Shown here piece after piece: positions 46,502 to 55,923 of a DNA stretch of 64,000 bases (its first letter is position 1; each line of letters opens with the position of its first letter). Both the position numbers and the translations under genes were made by a program. Source of the stretch: Paracoccus laeviglucosivorans (lineage in GTDB: Bacteria; Pseudomonadota; Alphaproteobacteria; Rhodobacterales; Rhodobacteraceae); the NCBI RefSeq assembly GCF_900182695.1, contig NZ_FXTK01000002.1, positions 248,001 through 312,000 on the forward strand, given 5' to 3'. The notes under the pieces were generated by a model. That model was not told where the DNA came from, ran no database searches, and saw nothing but the letters and a program-made list of their open reading frames with translations.

Positions 46502-49102
46502 CTAGCCCGCCGTGGCGCGGGCCAGCAGCGTCCCAAGCTCGGGGCGGCACGATCCGCAATTCGTACCGGCGCCAAGCGCCCTGCCGATTTCCTCGACGGA
46601 CACGAGGCGGCCGGTGGCGATGGCGCGCATGATGGTGTTGACCCCGATCCCCAGACAGGCGCAGACCAGCGCGCCTTCGTCGGGGCGGTCGTCGCCCGCG
46701 CGGCCTGCAAGGATGTCCGGGCCGCATTCACCCCCCAGCGCCGCCGCGACATGGCTGCGCGACAGCCCGACCGGCTGGTCCGACACGAACAGCGCCGCGC
46801 GCAGCCGCCCTTCGCGCAGAACCGCCATGCGCAGCAATCCGCGCCGGTCGTCGCGTAACGTCAAAGGTTCCGCCGAGGGATCGAGACCTGCGGCCTGCAA
46901 CCAATCGGATGGCAACTCTGTTCCCGCAAGCTCTGCCTGATAGCCGCCGGGCAGGGCTGCCACGGCCCAGTAATCGCAAGCGGGCCGGAACGCACGTGCG
47001 GATACCGCAAAGCCATACCACGCCGCTGCATAGGGCCGGATCGCGACCGCCGCCGATTTCAGCGCGGGCTGGCCCGACACCGGATCGACCGCCGCAGGCA
47101 CCAACGCATCGACCCGCCCCGAGGGCGCGGTTTCCCCCGTCCAGTGGATTGGTGCGAAGGGGTGTCCGGGGGCCACGCGGTCTGTCACCAACACCCGCAG
47201 AACGGCGCGGCCATGCGGGCTTTCCACCTGCGCCAGCGTCGCGGGGGCAAGTCCCAGATGCGCCGCGTCCGAGGGGTGGATTTCCAGGAACGGCTCGGCG
47301 ATATGGCGCGACAGACGGGGGGACATGCCGCTGCGGGTCATCGTGTGCCAATGGTCGCGGACGCGGCCCGTATTCAGGCGGAACGGATGCGCAGGCGTGA
47401 CCTTGGCGGGGGTGCGCGGCGTCACCGCCAGCATCCGCGCCTTGCCGTCTGGTGTGTGAAAACGCCCGTTGCCAAAGAAACGCCCGCCCCGCTGACGCGC
47501 GGATTGCGGCCATAGGAATGGCTGCAGGGCATCATATTCATCTGTCGAAACCGCCGCGTGGTCCGAGATGTCGAAATCGCTGCCAAGCTCCCCCGCCACG
47601 CCTGACAGCGCAGCATGTTCCGCAAAGACCTGTGCCGGGGTCTGCCATGCAAATGCATCCGCCCAGCCCATGCGCCGCGCCACATCCGCGATGATGCGCC
47701 AGTCGTCGCGGGCCTGACCTGCCGGCGGGATTGTGCGGCGCTGGCGGCTGATGCGGCGTTCGGAATTCGTGACCGTCCCGTCTTTTTCGCCCCAGCCGGT
47801 CGCGGGCAGCAAGACATGCGCCAACCGCGTCGTGTCGGTCTGCGCCATCATGTCCGAGACGACGACAAATTCGCAGTCCCTGATCGCACGCGCCACGCGG
47901 TCCGCCTCGGGCATGGAAACGGCGGGGTTGGTGCAGACGATCCACAGCGCCTTGATCCGGCCCGCCTCGACCGCGCGGAACATATCGACGGCTTTCAGGC
48001 CGGGCTTGTCGGCCATGCGAGGTGCGGCCCAGAAATCGGCCACGGCGGCGCGATGTGCGGCGTTTTCTATATCCAGATGACAGGCCAGCATATTGGCCAG
48101 CCCGCCCACCTCGCGCCCGCCCATCGCGTTGGGCTGGCCGGTGACGCTGAACGGTCCCATGCCGGGGCGTCCGATCCGGCCCGTGGCAAGGTGGCAGTTC
48201 AGGATGGCGTTCACCTTGTCCGCGCCGCTGTCGGATTGGTTGATGCCTTGGGAATAGACCGTGACGACCCGTTCCGATGCGCTCCACATTTCAAGAAAGC
48301 GTTGCAGGTCGCTATGGCTCAGGCCGGTGGCGGCAGGGGACGTGGCGCGGGCAGCGAGAAGCGCTTCAGGCAGGCCCGACACAGGGAAATCGCGGATCAG
48401 GCCGCGCCGGTCCAGATGGGCCAGCAGCAGGTTGAACAGCGCCGCATCCGCGCCGGGGGCCAAGGCCAGATGCAGATCGGCAATGTCGCAGGTCGCGGTG
48501 CGACGCGGGTCGATCACGATCACCTTGGTGCCCCGCGTCTCGCGCGCGGCGACCAGCCGTTGATACAGCACCGGATGGCACCAAGCGAGGTTCGAGCCGA
48601 CCAGAACCACCGTATCGGCCAGTTCGAAATCCTCATACAGCCCCGGCACGGTATCGGTCCCGAAGGCGCGCCGATGTCCCGCGACCGAAGACGCCATGCA
48701 CAGCCGCGAATTCGTGTCGATATTGGCGCTGCCGACAAAGCCCTTCATCAGCTTGTTCGCGACGTAGTAATCTTCGGTCAGCAATTGACCCGAGACATAC
48801 ATCGCCACCGAATCCGGCCCGTGCTGGGCGATGGTTTGCGAAAACCGCCGCGCGACCAGATCCAGCGCCTGATCCCAGCCTGCATCCTGCCCGTGGATGC
48901 GCGGGGTCAGCAGCCGCCCCTTTAGCCCAAGGGTTTCACCAAGGGCCGAGCCTTTGACGCAAAGCCGCCCCCTGTTCGCCGGATGGTCGGGGTCGCCTGC
49001 GATGGCCAGCCCGCCCATACCGTCTGGCGTGGCAAGCACGCCGCAGCCGACGCCGCAATAAGGGCAGGTAGTGCGTATGGCGGGGGCGGCGTGCATGTTC
49101 AT
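46502..49102 (-). CDS. nasC: Assimilatory nitrate reductase catalytic subunit NasC
   Basis: An 866-residue molybdopterin (bis-MGD) enzyme that reduces nitrate to nitrite in the cytoplasm. The N-terminal [4Fe-4S] site is CPYCGVGCG plus LCVKG. The MGD-binding core follows (YSQGINQSDSGADKVNAILN). The C-terminal ~60 residues are a BFD-like [2Fe-2S] domain, CACLGIG plus CGSCRPE, as in Klebsiella and Paracoccus Nas enzymes. Last gene of the nas operon, six bases after nasH. Confidence 0.93.
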   Translation of the reverse strand: MNMHAAPAIRTTCPYCGVGCGVLATPDGMGGLAIAGDPDHPANRGRLCVKGSALGETLGLKGRLLTPRIHGQDAGWDQALDLVARRFSQTIAQHGPDSVAMYVSGQLLTEDYYVANKLMKGFVGSANIDTNSRLCMASSVAGHRRAFGTDTVPGLYEDFELADTVVLVGSNLAWCHPVLYQRLVAARETRGTKVIVIDPRRTATCDIADLHLALAPGADAALFNLLLAHLDRRGLIRDFPVSGLPEALLAARATSPAATGLSHSDLQRFLEMWSASERVVTVYSQGINQSDSGADKVNAILNCHLATGRIGRPGMGPFSVTGQPNAMGGREVGGLANMLACHLDIENAAHRAAVADFWAAPRMADKPGLKAVDMFRAVEAGRIKALWIVCTNPAVSMPEADRVARAIRDCEFVVVSDMMAQTDTTRLAHVLLPATGWGEKDGTVTNSERRISRQRRTIPPAGQARDDWRIIADVARRMGWADAFAWQTPAQVFAEHAALSGVAGELGSDFDISDHAAVSTDEYDALQPFLWPQSARQRGGRFFGNGRFHTPDGKARMLAVTPRTPAKVTPAHPFRLNTGRVRDHWHTMTRSGMSPRLSRHIAEPFLEIHPSDAAHLGLAPATLAQVESPHGRAVLRVLVTDRVAPGHPFAPIHWTGETAPSGRVDALVPAAVDPVSGQPALKSAAVAIRPYAAAWYGFAVSARAFRPACDYWAVAALPGGYQAELAGTELPSDWLQAAGLDPSAEPLTLRDDRRGLLRMAVLREGRLRAALFVSDQPVGLSRSHVAAALGGECGPDILAGRAGDDRPDEGALVCACLGIGVNTIMRAIATGRLVSVEEIGRALGAGTNCGSCRPELGTLLARATAG

Positions 49103-49108
49103 GGCGGA

Positions 49109-49954
49109 TCACTCGGCCGGGACGGCGACGGGTTTCGGGTCTTCCTCGCGCGATAGTTCGGGCGAGGTGCGGTGATGCGTGGCATAGATCATCGCACCGA
49201 CGAAGGTCAGGCCGCCGACCAGATTGCCGATCACGGTCGGGATCTCGTTCCAGATCAGGTAGTCCATGATCGTGAAATTGCCGCCCAGCAGCAGGCCCGA
49301 GGGGAACAGGAACATGTTCACGATGGAATGTTCGAAACCCATGTAGAAGAACACGAGGATCGGCATCCACATCGCCATGATCTTGCCTGAAACGCTGGTG
49401 GACATCATCGCCGCAACGACGCCGGTCGAGACCATCCAGTTGCACATGACGGCCCGCACGAACAGCGTCAGCATCCCCCCGGCACCATGGGCGGCATAGC
49501 CCACCGTGCGGCCTTCGCCGATATGGCCGATCTGCTGGCCCACGGCATTGGGTTCGGTCGAAAAGCCGAAGGTGACGATGATCGCCATGAAGATCGCGAC
49601 GGTGAACGCGCCCGCGAAATTTCCGACGAAAACAAGGCTCCAGTTGCGCCAAAGCCCGCGCATGGTGACGCCGCGCCGTTTGTCGATCAGCGCCAGCGGC
49701 ACCAGCGTGAACACCCCGGTCAGCAGGTCGAAGCCCAGCAGGTAAAGCATACAAAAGCCCACGGGGAACAGCAGCGCACCGATCAGCGGGTTGCCGGTAT
49801 TGACCGTGATCGTGACGGCGAATGCGGCAGCCAACGCAAGGATCGCGCCCGCCATATAGGCGCGGATCAGAGTGTCCTTGGTGGACATGAAGACTTTCGC
49901 CTCGCCTGCGTCGATCATCTTCTTGGCGAAATCCGCCGGATTGACGTAAGACAT
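49109..49954 (-). CDS. nasH: Formate/nitrite transporter family protein NasH
   Basis: A 281-residue, six-helix FNT channel. Typical segments are LIGALLFPVGFCMLYLLGFD (Leu-Leu-Gly-Phe-Asp near helix 3) and MGFEHSIVNMFLFPSGLLLG with the central His. In P. denitrificans, NasH is the nitrite transporter of this cluster. It lies between cynS and nasC. Formate uptake cannot be excluded by sequence. Confidence 0.88.
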   Translation of the reverse strand: MSYVNPADFAKKMIDAGEAKVFMSTKDTLIRAYMAGAILALAAAFAVTITVNTGNPLIGALLFPVGFCMLYLLGFDLLTGVFTLVPLALIDKRRGVTMRGLWRNWSLVFVGNFAGAFTVAIFMAIIVTFGFSTEPNAVGQQIGHIGEGRTVGYAAHGAGGMLTLFVRAVMCNWMVSTGVVAAMMSTSVSGKIMAMWMPILVFFYMGFEHSIVNMFLFPSGLLLGGNFTIMDYLIWNEIPTVIGNLVGGLTFVGAMIYATHHRTSPELSREEDPKPVAVPAE

Positions 49955-50011
49955 TTCAAATTCCTTTCCTGTTGGGCCGCGCCCCTTGTGGCCGGGACGG
50001 CAGGTGGTGGA

Positions 50012-50476
50012 TCACCAGTTGGAATAGGCCAGATATTTGCCGGACATGGTCAGCTTTACGCGGTCGCCCTTTGGGTCCGGCTGACGCTCCAGATGCATCG
50101 AGAAATCAATGGCCGACATGATGCCATTGCCGAATTCCTCGTTGATCAGCGCCTTGATGGTGGGGCCATAGACGCCCATGATCTCATACAGGCGGTAAAG
50201 GCAGGGATCGGTTGGGACGGCCTGTTCCCAGACCTTGGTGGGGCTGGCGGTCAGCATGTCCACGGCACTGTCGGGCAGGCCAAGGATCTGGGCGAAAGCG
50301 CGGGCCTTGTCATCGGGAAAGGCGTTCATGCCGGTGGCTGCGGAATGCAGCCAGACGGGCGACATGCCGATCAGTTCCGCAATCGCGGCCCAGCCAAGCC
50401 CTGCGCGTTTCTTGGCGCGCAGGATCATGGCGGTCAGGTCGTCACGGTCGAATTCCGCTGTCGTCATCTTGTTCAT
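50012..50476 (-). CDS. cynS: Cyanate hydratase (cyanase)
   Basis: A 154-residue enzyme that converts cyanate and bicarbonate to ammonia and CO2. The N-terminal helix-turn-helix-like domain (GWAAIAELIGMSPVWLHSAA) and the catalytic C-terminal region YRLYEIMGVYGPTIKALINE, FGNGIMSAIDF supply the Arg, Glu and Ser of the active site. GGAGAG lies five bases before ATG 50476. It sits between nasG and nasH, adding cyanate as a nitrogen source to the nitrate operon; the standard P. denitrificans order has no cynS here. Confidence 0.93.
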   Translation of the reverse strand: MNKMTTAEFDRDDLTAMILRAKKRAGLGWAAIAELIGMSPVWLHSAATGMNAFPDDKARAFAQILGLPDSAVDMLTASPTKVWEQAVPTDPCLYRLYEIMGVYGPTIKALINEEFGNGIMSAIDFSMHLERQPDPKGDRVKLTMSGKYLAYSNW

Positions 50477-50491
50477 TGGACTCTCCGTTAT

Positions 50492-50827
50492 TCAGGCGGC
50501 GCGATTGGCGCGGATCAGGCTGGCATCGATCAGAATGCGGCCCTGCTGGACGCGGATGTCATAGGTGCGGACCGCGCCGTCATCCGCGCCCTGCGCTGCG
50601 CCAGTGTTCATGTCGAACACCCAGTTGTGCAGCGGGCAGGTGACCGAGGTGCCGTGCACGATCCCTTCGGACAGCGGCCCGCCTTTGTGGGGGCAGCGGT
50701 CGTCCAGCGCGAATACCCGGTCATCTGCGGTGCGGAACACCGCGATGCAGCCCTGCGCGGTCTTTACCAGCCGCGCGCCTTGCGCAGGGATGTCGGCCAA
50801 TGCGCCGATATCGACAAAGACGGTCAT
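50492..50827 (-). CDS. nasG: Nitrite reductase Rieske-type subunit NasG
   Basis: A 111-residue NirD-like ferredoxin with Rieske ligands CPHKGG and CPLHNW, which passes electrons to NasB (and, in Paracoccus, to NasC). ATG 50827 overlaps the nasB stop as ATGA; an upstream in-frame extension is rejected because it lies in nasB sequence. Confidence 0.92.
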   Translation of the reverse strand: MTVFVDIGALADIPAQGARLVKTAQGCIAVFRTADDRVFALDDRCPHKGGPLSEGIVHGTSVTCPLHNWVFDMNTGAAQGADDGAVRTYDIRVQQGRILIDASLIRANRAA

Positions 50828-53253
50828 TCCGCAGCCTCCAGCGTCAGATCGGCAAGGGGTGCCCATTTGGGCGTCTCGGCGGGGGTCGAAAGATCGGCCC
50901 AAGGATCACGGCGATAGACGGACTGGCTGATTTCGAACCGGGCGACCAGCGCCGCGCGGTTGTCAAGGTCATCGACGACCTGCGACTTGATCCAGTCAAG
51001 ACCGACCTTGGCCATCCATTTCCAGATGCGATCCAGATATTTGCCATGTTCGCGGTAAAGCTGGGTCACGGCCAGAACGATCTGGATCGCCTCATCCTCG
51101 GACGGGGTAGCGGCCAGATGTTCGGTCTCCTTGACCTCCATCCCCGCCGCGCCGCCGATCGAGATGTTGTAGCCGCTGTCCACGCAGACGATGCCGATAT
51201 CCTTGCAGGTCGCCTCGGCGCAGTTCCGGGGGCAGCCTGAAACGCCCAGTTTCAGCTTGTGCGGCGTCCATGACCCCCACATCAGCTTTTCCAGCTTGAT
51301 GCCAAGCCCTGTGCTGTCCTGCGTGCCGACGCGGCAGAATTCCTTGCCCACGCAGGTTTTCACCGTGCGCAGACCCTTTGAATACGCATGTCCAGAGACC
51401 AGACCCGCCGCGTTCAGATCCGACCACATATGCGGCAGGTCTTCCTTGCGCACGCCCAGCAGGTCGATGCGCTGACCGCCGGTGACCTTGACCATCGGCA
51501 CGTCGTATTTCTCGGCGGCGTCGGCAATCGCGCGCAGTTCTGCCGGGGTGGTGACCCCGCCCCACATGCGCGGCACAACGGAATAGGTGCCGTCCTTCTG
51601 GATATTGGCGTGATTGCGTTCGTTCACGAAACGCGACTGGCGATCGTCGCTGTATTCCAGCGGGTATTCGGCCAGCAGGTAATAATTCAGCGCCGGACGG
51701 CAGGAATGGCAGCCGCCGACCGATTTCCAGCCCAGTTCCTGCATGACCGCCGGGATAGACTTCAGGCCCATCGCGCGGATCAGCCGCCGCACATCCTCAT
51801 GCGTGTGATCGGTGCATTTGCACATGCCCGCAGGAGCGTCCACGACCTCGCCCCCAAGGGCAAAGGCCATCACTTGCTGAACCAGACCCGTGCAGGTGCC
51901 GCAGGACGCGCTTGCCTTGGTGCAGGCACGCATCTGGTCCAGCGTGCAGGCCCCGCCCGCGACGGCATCCATGATCGAGCCCTTGGAGACGCCGTTGCAG
52001 CCGCAAATCTCTGCCTCAGGCGGCAATGCTGCAACGGCCGCCATAGGGTCCAGGCTGGCACCCCCTTGGAAGGCAGGGCCAAAGATCAGCGTCTCGCGCA
52101 TGGCCTCGATGTCGGTGCCGTCCTTCAGCAGGCCATAGAACCAACTGCCATCCGCAGTATCACCATACATGACGACGCCGATGATACGGTTATCCTGCAG
52201 CACCAGACGCTTGTAGATGCCGCGACCGGGATCGCGGAACACGATGTCCTCGCGGCCATCGCCATCGGCGAAATCGCCCGCGCTGAACAGGTCGCAACCG
52301 GTCACCTTCAGCTTGGTCGCGGTCTGCACGGGGCTGAATTCGGCGACCTGATCCAGCAGCGTTTTCGCCAGCACCTTGGCCTGATCGTAAAGCGGCGCAA
52401 CAAGGCCGAAAAGCTGGCCGCGATGTTCGACGCATTCGCCAAGCGCGAAGACATGCGGGTCGCTGGTGCGCATGGCGTCATCGACGACGATGCCGCGCTC
52501 GACCTCCAGATGGGCGTCATTGGCAAGGCGGGTTTCGGGGCGGATGCCCACGGCCATGCAGACCAGATCGGCGGGATAGACGGTGCCGTCCTCAAGCAGC
52601 ACGGCCTCGGCCCGGTCGCTGCCAAGGATGGCCTTGGTCGCGCCCTTGCAATGGACCTTGATGCCGCGCTTTTCCAGATCCTTTTGCAGCAGATAGCCCG
52701 CAGCGGGGTCAAGCTGACGTTCCATCAGATGGCCCATCAGATGGATGACGGTGACGCGGGCACCCCTTGCGGCCATGCCCGCCGCCGCCTCAAGGCCCAG
52801 CAGCCCGCCGCCGATCACCACGGCATCCTTGCCCGCCGTGTCCATCATGGCCTGCGTATCTTCCAGATCGCGATAAGCGACGACGCCGGGCAGATCCTTG
52901 CCCGGAACCGGGATGATGAACGGGGCCGATCCGGTCGCGATGACCAGCGCGTCATATTCCGCGCTGGACTGGTTCGAATGCACGACGCGGCGGTCGCGGT
53001 CGATCCTGACGACCGACTGGCCGAAACGGCAATCCACGCCATGCGCCGCATACCAGTCCGCGTCATGCGTCACGATCTGATCATAGGTCTTTTCGCCCGA
53101 CAGAACCGGAGACAGCATCAGGCGGTTATAGTTCCCGCGCGGCTCGGCATTGAACAGCGTCACGTCATAGGCGTCTGGCGCTGTCTCGAATATCTGTTCC
53201 AGCATCCGGCCCGAGGCCATGCCAGCACCGATGACGACAAGTTTCTTTTTCAT
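50824..53253 (-). CDS. nasB: Assimilatory nitrite reductase large subunit NasB
   Basis: An 809-residue NirB-type enzyme that reduces nitrite to ammonium with NAD(P)H. Domains in order: an FAD/NAD(P)H part from residue 1 (KKLVVIGAGMASGRMLEQIF), a BFD-like [2Fe-2S] region (CGCNGVSKGSIMDAVAGGAC and CGTCTGLVQQV), and the siroheme/[4Fe-4S] C-terminal part (TCVGKEFCRVG, GVSGCPRNCAEA). ATG 53253 is preceded by GGAG eight bases upstream. It follows nasA after five bases and overlaps nasG. Confidence 0.95.
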   Translation of the reverse strand: MKKKLVVIGAGMASGRMLEQIFETAPDAYDVTLFNAEPRGNYNRLMLSPVLSGEKTYDQIVTHDADWYAAHGVDCRFGQSVVRIDRDRRVVHSNQSSAEYDALVIATGSAPFIIPVPGKDLPGVVAYRDLEDTQAMMDTAGKDAVVIGGGLLGLEAAAGMAARGARVTVIHLMGHLMERQLDPAAGYLLQKDLEKRGIKVHCKGATKAILGSDRAEAVLLEDGTVYPADLVCMAVGIRPETRLANDAHLEVERGIVVDDAMRTSDPHVFALGECVEHRGQLFGLVAPLYDQAKVLAKTLLDQVAEFSPVQTATKLKVTGCDLFSAGDFADGDGREDIVFRDPGRGIYKRLVLQDNRIIGVVMYGDTADGSWFYGLLKDGTDIEAMRETLIFGPAFQGGASLDPMAAVAALPPEAEICGCNGVSKGSIMDAVAGGACTLDQMRACTKASASCGTCTGLVQQVMAFALGGEVVDAPAGMCKCTDHTHEDVRRLIRAMGLKSIPAVMQELGWKSVGGCHSCRPALNYYLLAEYPLEYSDDRQSRFVNERNHANIQKDGTYSVVPRMWGGVTTPAELRAIADAAEKYDVPMVKVTGGQRIDLLGVRKEDLPHMWSDLNAAGLVSGHAYSKGLRTVKTCVGKEFCRVGTQDSTGLGIKLEKLMWGSWTPHKLKLGVSGCPRNCAEATCKDIGIVCVDSGYNISIGGAAGMEVKETEHLAATPSEDEAIQIVLAVTQLYREHGKYLDRIWKWMAKVGLDWIKSQVVDDLDNRAALVARFEISQSVYRRDPWADLSTPAETPKWAPLADLTLEAAE

Positions 53254-53258
53254 GGAAA

Positions 53259-54470
53259 TCACTCCGCAGCAATCAGGCTGGAGGAAGGAGGCGCGCGCCG
53301 GATCGACAGGTGCATCCAGACAAGGCATGCGGCGACCAGCACGAACAGGACGGCAAAGCAGCTGGACCACAGCCCGGTCTCATCCTTCAGCCAGCCGAAC
53401 AGCAATGGCAGAATGAAACCGCCAAGCCCGCCGATCATGCCGACCAGACCGCCCACTGCGCCCACATTGCCGGGATAATAGCTGGGGATGTGCTTGTAGA
53501 CGGCGGCTTTGCCCAGGCTCATGAAAAAGCCCAGCGTGAAGATGACGGCCAGAAACACCGCGACAGGCACATGGGCCGGAACCGACAGGATCGCCGTGGC
53601 CAGCAGCGACACGGCGAATGTCGCATACATCACCCGCCGCGCACCGATCCGGTCCGACAGCACGCCGCCATAAGCGCGAAAGACCGATGCGGGGATAGAG
53701 TAGGCCGCACCGACCATACCCGCGACCTTGACGTCAAAGCCATAGACCCCGATCAAATAATGCGGCAGCCACAGCGCCAGCGCGACGAACGCCCCGAAGC
53801 TGAAGAAGTAATAGGCCGAGAAGCGCCAGACCCGCACCTCGCGCAGGGGCGTGAATTCGGCACGCAAGCTGCGCAGCGGCGCCTTGGTCCCGCGACGCTG
53901 GACGGTCACCGGGTCATCCTTGCTGAAGATCCAGAACAGCACCGCCGTCAGTGCAAGCGCGCCCGCCCAGACCTGCGCCGTCATCTGCCAGCCGTAAGCC
54001 AGCATGACGAAGGGCGCGACGAACTTGGTCACCGCCGCGCCGACATTGCCGACGCCAAAGATGCCAAGTGCCGTTCCCTGACGCGACCCGTCGAAAAAGC
54101 GCGAGACATAGGCGACGCCCACCGCGAACGACCCGCCCGCAAGTCCGACGCCAAGCGCCGCCAGCAGCATCTGCGGATAGGTCGTGGCCCAGCTTAGCAG
54201 GAAGGTCGCAAGGGCTGCGGCAAGCATCGTCAGCGTATAGACGATGCGCCCGCCCAGCCGGTCGGTCATTACGCCAAGCGCCAGCCGGACCAGCGATCCG
54301 GTCAGGACGGGCATCCCGACCAGCAGCCCGAACTGGGTTTCGGTCAGGGAAAGCTGTTGTTTGATCTGGATGCCGATGATCGAAAAGATCGTCCAGACGG
54401 CAAAGCAGATGGTGAACGAAAAGGTTGACAGGCCAAGCGCACGGCTGGCGGCGGGTGATGCGGCGGACAT
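53259..54470 (-). CDS. nasA: Nitrate/nitrite MFS transporter NasA (NarK-like)
   Basis: A 403-residue, twelve-helix nitrate/nitrite transporter. The family's glycine-rich nitrate signature region appears as GVGLAGGSFAVGVAYVSRFF and GLVGMIGGLGGFILPLLFG. ATG 54470 has GGAG about eight bases upstream. It is the first gene after a 271-base leader that holds the NasT-type RNA hairpins. Confidence 0.92.
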   Translation of the reverse strand: MSAASPAASRALGLSTFSFTICFAVWTIFSIIGIQIKQQLSLTETQFGLLVGMPVLTGSLVRLALGVMTDRLGGRIVYTLTMLAAALATFLLSWATTYPQMLLAALGVGLAGGSFAVGVAYVSRFFDGSRQGTALGIFGVGNVGAAVTKFVAPFVMLAYGWQMTAQVWAGALALTAVLFWIFSKDDPVTVQRRGTKAPLRSLRAEFTPLREVRVWRFSAYYFFSFGAFVALALWLPHYLIGVYGFDVKVAGMVGAAYSIPASVFRAYGGVLSDRIGARRVMYATFAVSLLATAILSVPAHVPVAVFLAVIFTLGFFMSLGKAAVYKHIPSYYPGNVGAVGGLVGMIGGLGGFILPLLFGWLKDETGLWSSCFAVLFVLVAACLVWMHLSIRRAPPSSSLIAAE

Positions 54471-54741
54471 GGATGCTCCGATGGCGAAACTGGGGTGCAG
54501 TGGCTTTCGGAAAGCGCGGGCAGCAGGCATCCGTCCCCATGCGGGACAACAGCAAGCGCTGCGCTTTCAGGGAGATGCCGCATCATTGCGAGCGGGCCGG
54601 TGACGCGCCATTGCGTCGGGCCATGACCCACCATCACCGCACAGGGGACGGCACCGCAAGCGTTTGCACCGGGGATTGCCGTGCCATTGCCCGCCAAGCG
54701 CGAAAATCATGCGGTGGTGCGGCGCACTGCTTACGGATTGG
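54471..54741 (-). ncRNA. nas operon leader RNA
   Basis: A gene-free 271-base stretch between nasS and nasA. On the minus strand it can form several hairpins, including the two hexaloop stems at 54578-54617. In P. denitrificans and Azotobacter, the nas leader is the target of NasT-dependent antitermination. I did not find a terminator with a long U-tract; the AAGCGC/GCGCTT dyad at 54553-54567 is the nearest candidate. Confidence 0.6.
54578..54617 (-). promoter_or_regulatory. Tandem ANTAR-target hairpins for NasT
   Basis: Read on the minus strand, GACGC-AATGGC-GCGTC (54617-54602) is a 5-bp stem with a hexaloop. Ten bases later TCGC-AATGAT-GCGG (54591-54578) is a shorter stem with a second hexaloop. 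Both loops have A at position 1 and G at position 4, the known signature of the two-hairpin RNA motif bound by ANTAR proteins such as NasT. Confidence 0.75.
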
Positions 54742-55923
54742 TCAGTTTTGTGACGAAGTGCCGATTGGCGGCTCGAACGTGAAGCCGTCGAAGAAACCAT
54801 CCGCACGCAGAATCATCTGGCCCTTTTCGGCCGCGACCATACGGTCCTCGCGCAGCGCGCCCTCGATCCGCGACGATGCGCCGGGCAGGGCCGCGCCCGC
54901 CGGACGCAGATGTTCGCGGTAAAGATCGGTGCGGAAATGCGCCATGGCCCGCGTCATCGCAGGCTCGGGCGCAAGGCCATGCCTTGCGGCGATCCGGCTG
55001 GCCATCAGAGCCGCGATGCTGCGCCACGGAAAGCTGGCCGCACCCGCGTTGAAGGCGATGAAGCGCGGGCATTCGCGCAGCTCGCCGCTGGGCAGCACGA
55101 TCAGCCGCCCGCCCAACCCGCGCGAGGCAAGCTCCGGCGGCAGGTTCAGATAATCGCCGCGCGACAGGATTTCGGCAGCCGTGCCGCGATGGTCGGGATC
55201 GTCCAGCCAGCGCCCGGCGCGCCACACCGCCCGCATCAGCGCGCCGGTCTGTTCGGGGCGCGACTGAATCAGGTCGCGGCGCAGCACCAGCCCCTTTTCC
55301 GGCGGCGCGGCCCAGATCGAGACGCCGGGCAACAGCAACGCGGCAATCCCGCGTTCGACCGCGAACGATGCCCATGGCTCGCCCACGCAGAACATATCCA
55401 CCTCGCCCGAGGCCATGCTGTCGGCCATCATCGGCGGTGGCACGGTGACCAACCGGATGTCGTCCGGGGCAAAACCGCTGAGCAAAAGCCAATGGCTCAT
55501 CAGGTCGGATTGGGTGGAAAAGATGAATGGCACGCCGATGCGCAGCGGACCCTCCACGGCGCGGCGCAGCGCCTGACCCGCCGCGCGGGCATCGGCGAAA
55601 TCGAAAGGATAGCCTTGATCGCGCAGCCGCGCCTCGATCCGGCGGTCGATCGCCACGGCCTGACCGCCATGGGACAGGAACATGACCAGATCGACCGGGG
55701 GCAAGGCGGGGCCAAGCCCCATCGCCTGCGCCACTGGCATCGGCACCAGCATATGCGCCGCGTCGATCAGGCCCGCGCCCAGCATGTCGCGGCTTTGCGC
55801 CCAAGCGCCCAGCCGGATCAGGTCAAGCTGCAGACCTTCTTCGGCCGCAAAGCCCAGTTCATGCGCGATGATCAGCGGGGCCGCGTCGATCAGGGGAACG
55901 TAACCAAGCCGCAGCCGCGTCAT
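54742..55923 (-). CDS. nasS: Nitrate sensor protein NasS
   Basis: A 393-residue protein of the NrtA/CmpA/SsuA periplasmic-binding-protein fold, but with no signal peptide (starts MTRLRLGYVPLIDAAPLIIA), so it is cytoplasmic. NasS binds nitrate and, when nitrate is absent, holds NasT inactive. The segment MLVPMPVAQAMGLGPALPPV belongs to the ligand-binding core. Its ATG overlaps the nasT stop by four bases. Confidence 0.9.
   Translation of the reverse strand: MTRLRLGYVPLIDAAPLIIAHELGFAAEEGLQLDLIRLGAWAQSRDMLGAGLIDAAHMLVPMPVAQAMGLGPALPPVDLVMFLSHGGQAVAIDRRIEARLRDQGYPFDFADARAAGQALRRAVEGPLRIGVPFIFSTQSDLMSHWLLLSGFAPDDIRLVTVPPPMMADSMASGEVDMFCVGEPWASFAVERGIAALLLPGVSIWAAPPEKGLVLRRDLIQSRPEQTGALMRAVWRAGRWLDDPDHRGTAAEILSRGDYLNLPPELASRGLGGRLIVLPSGELRECPRFIAFNAGAASFPWRSIAALMASRIAARHGLAPEPAMTRAMAHFRTDLYREHLRPAGAALPGASSRIEGALREDRMVAAEKGQMILRADGFFDGFTFEPPIGTSSQN

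Noticed and set aside
51388-53478. Plus-strand 696-residue frame opposite nasB
   Set aside because: nasB has complete cofactor motifs in the other strand; this frame has none.
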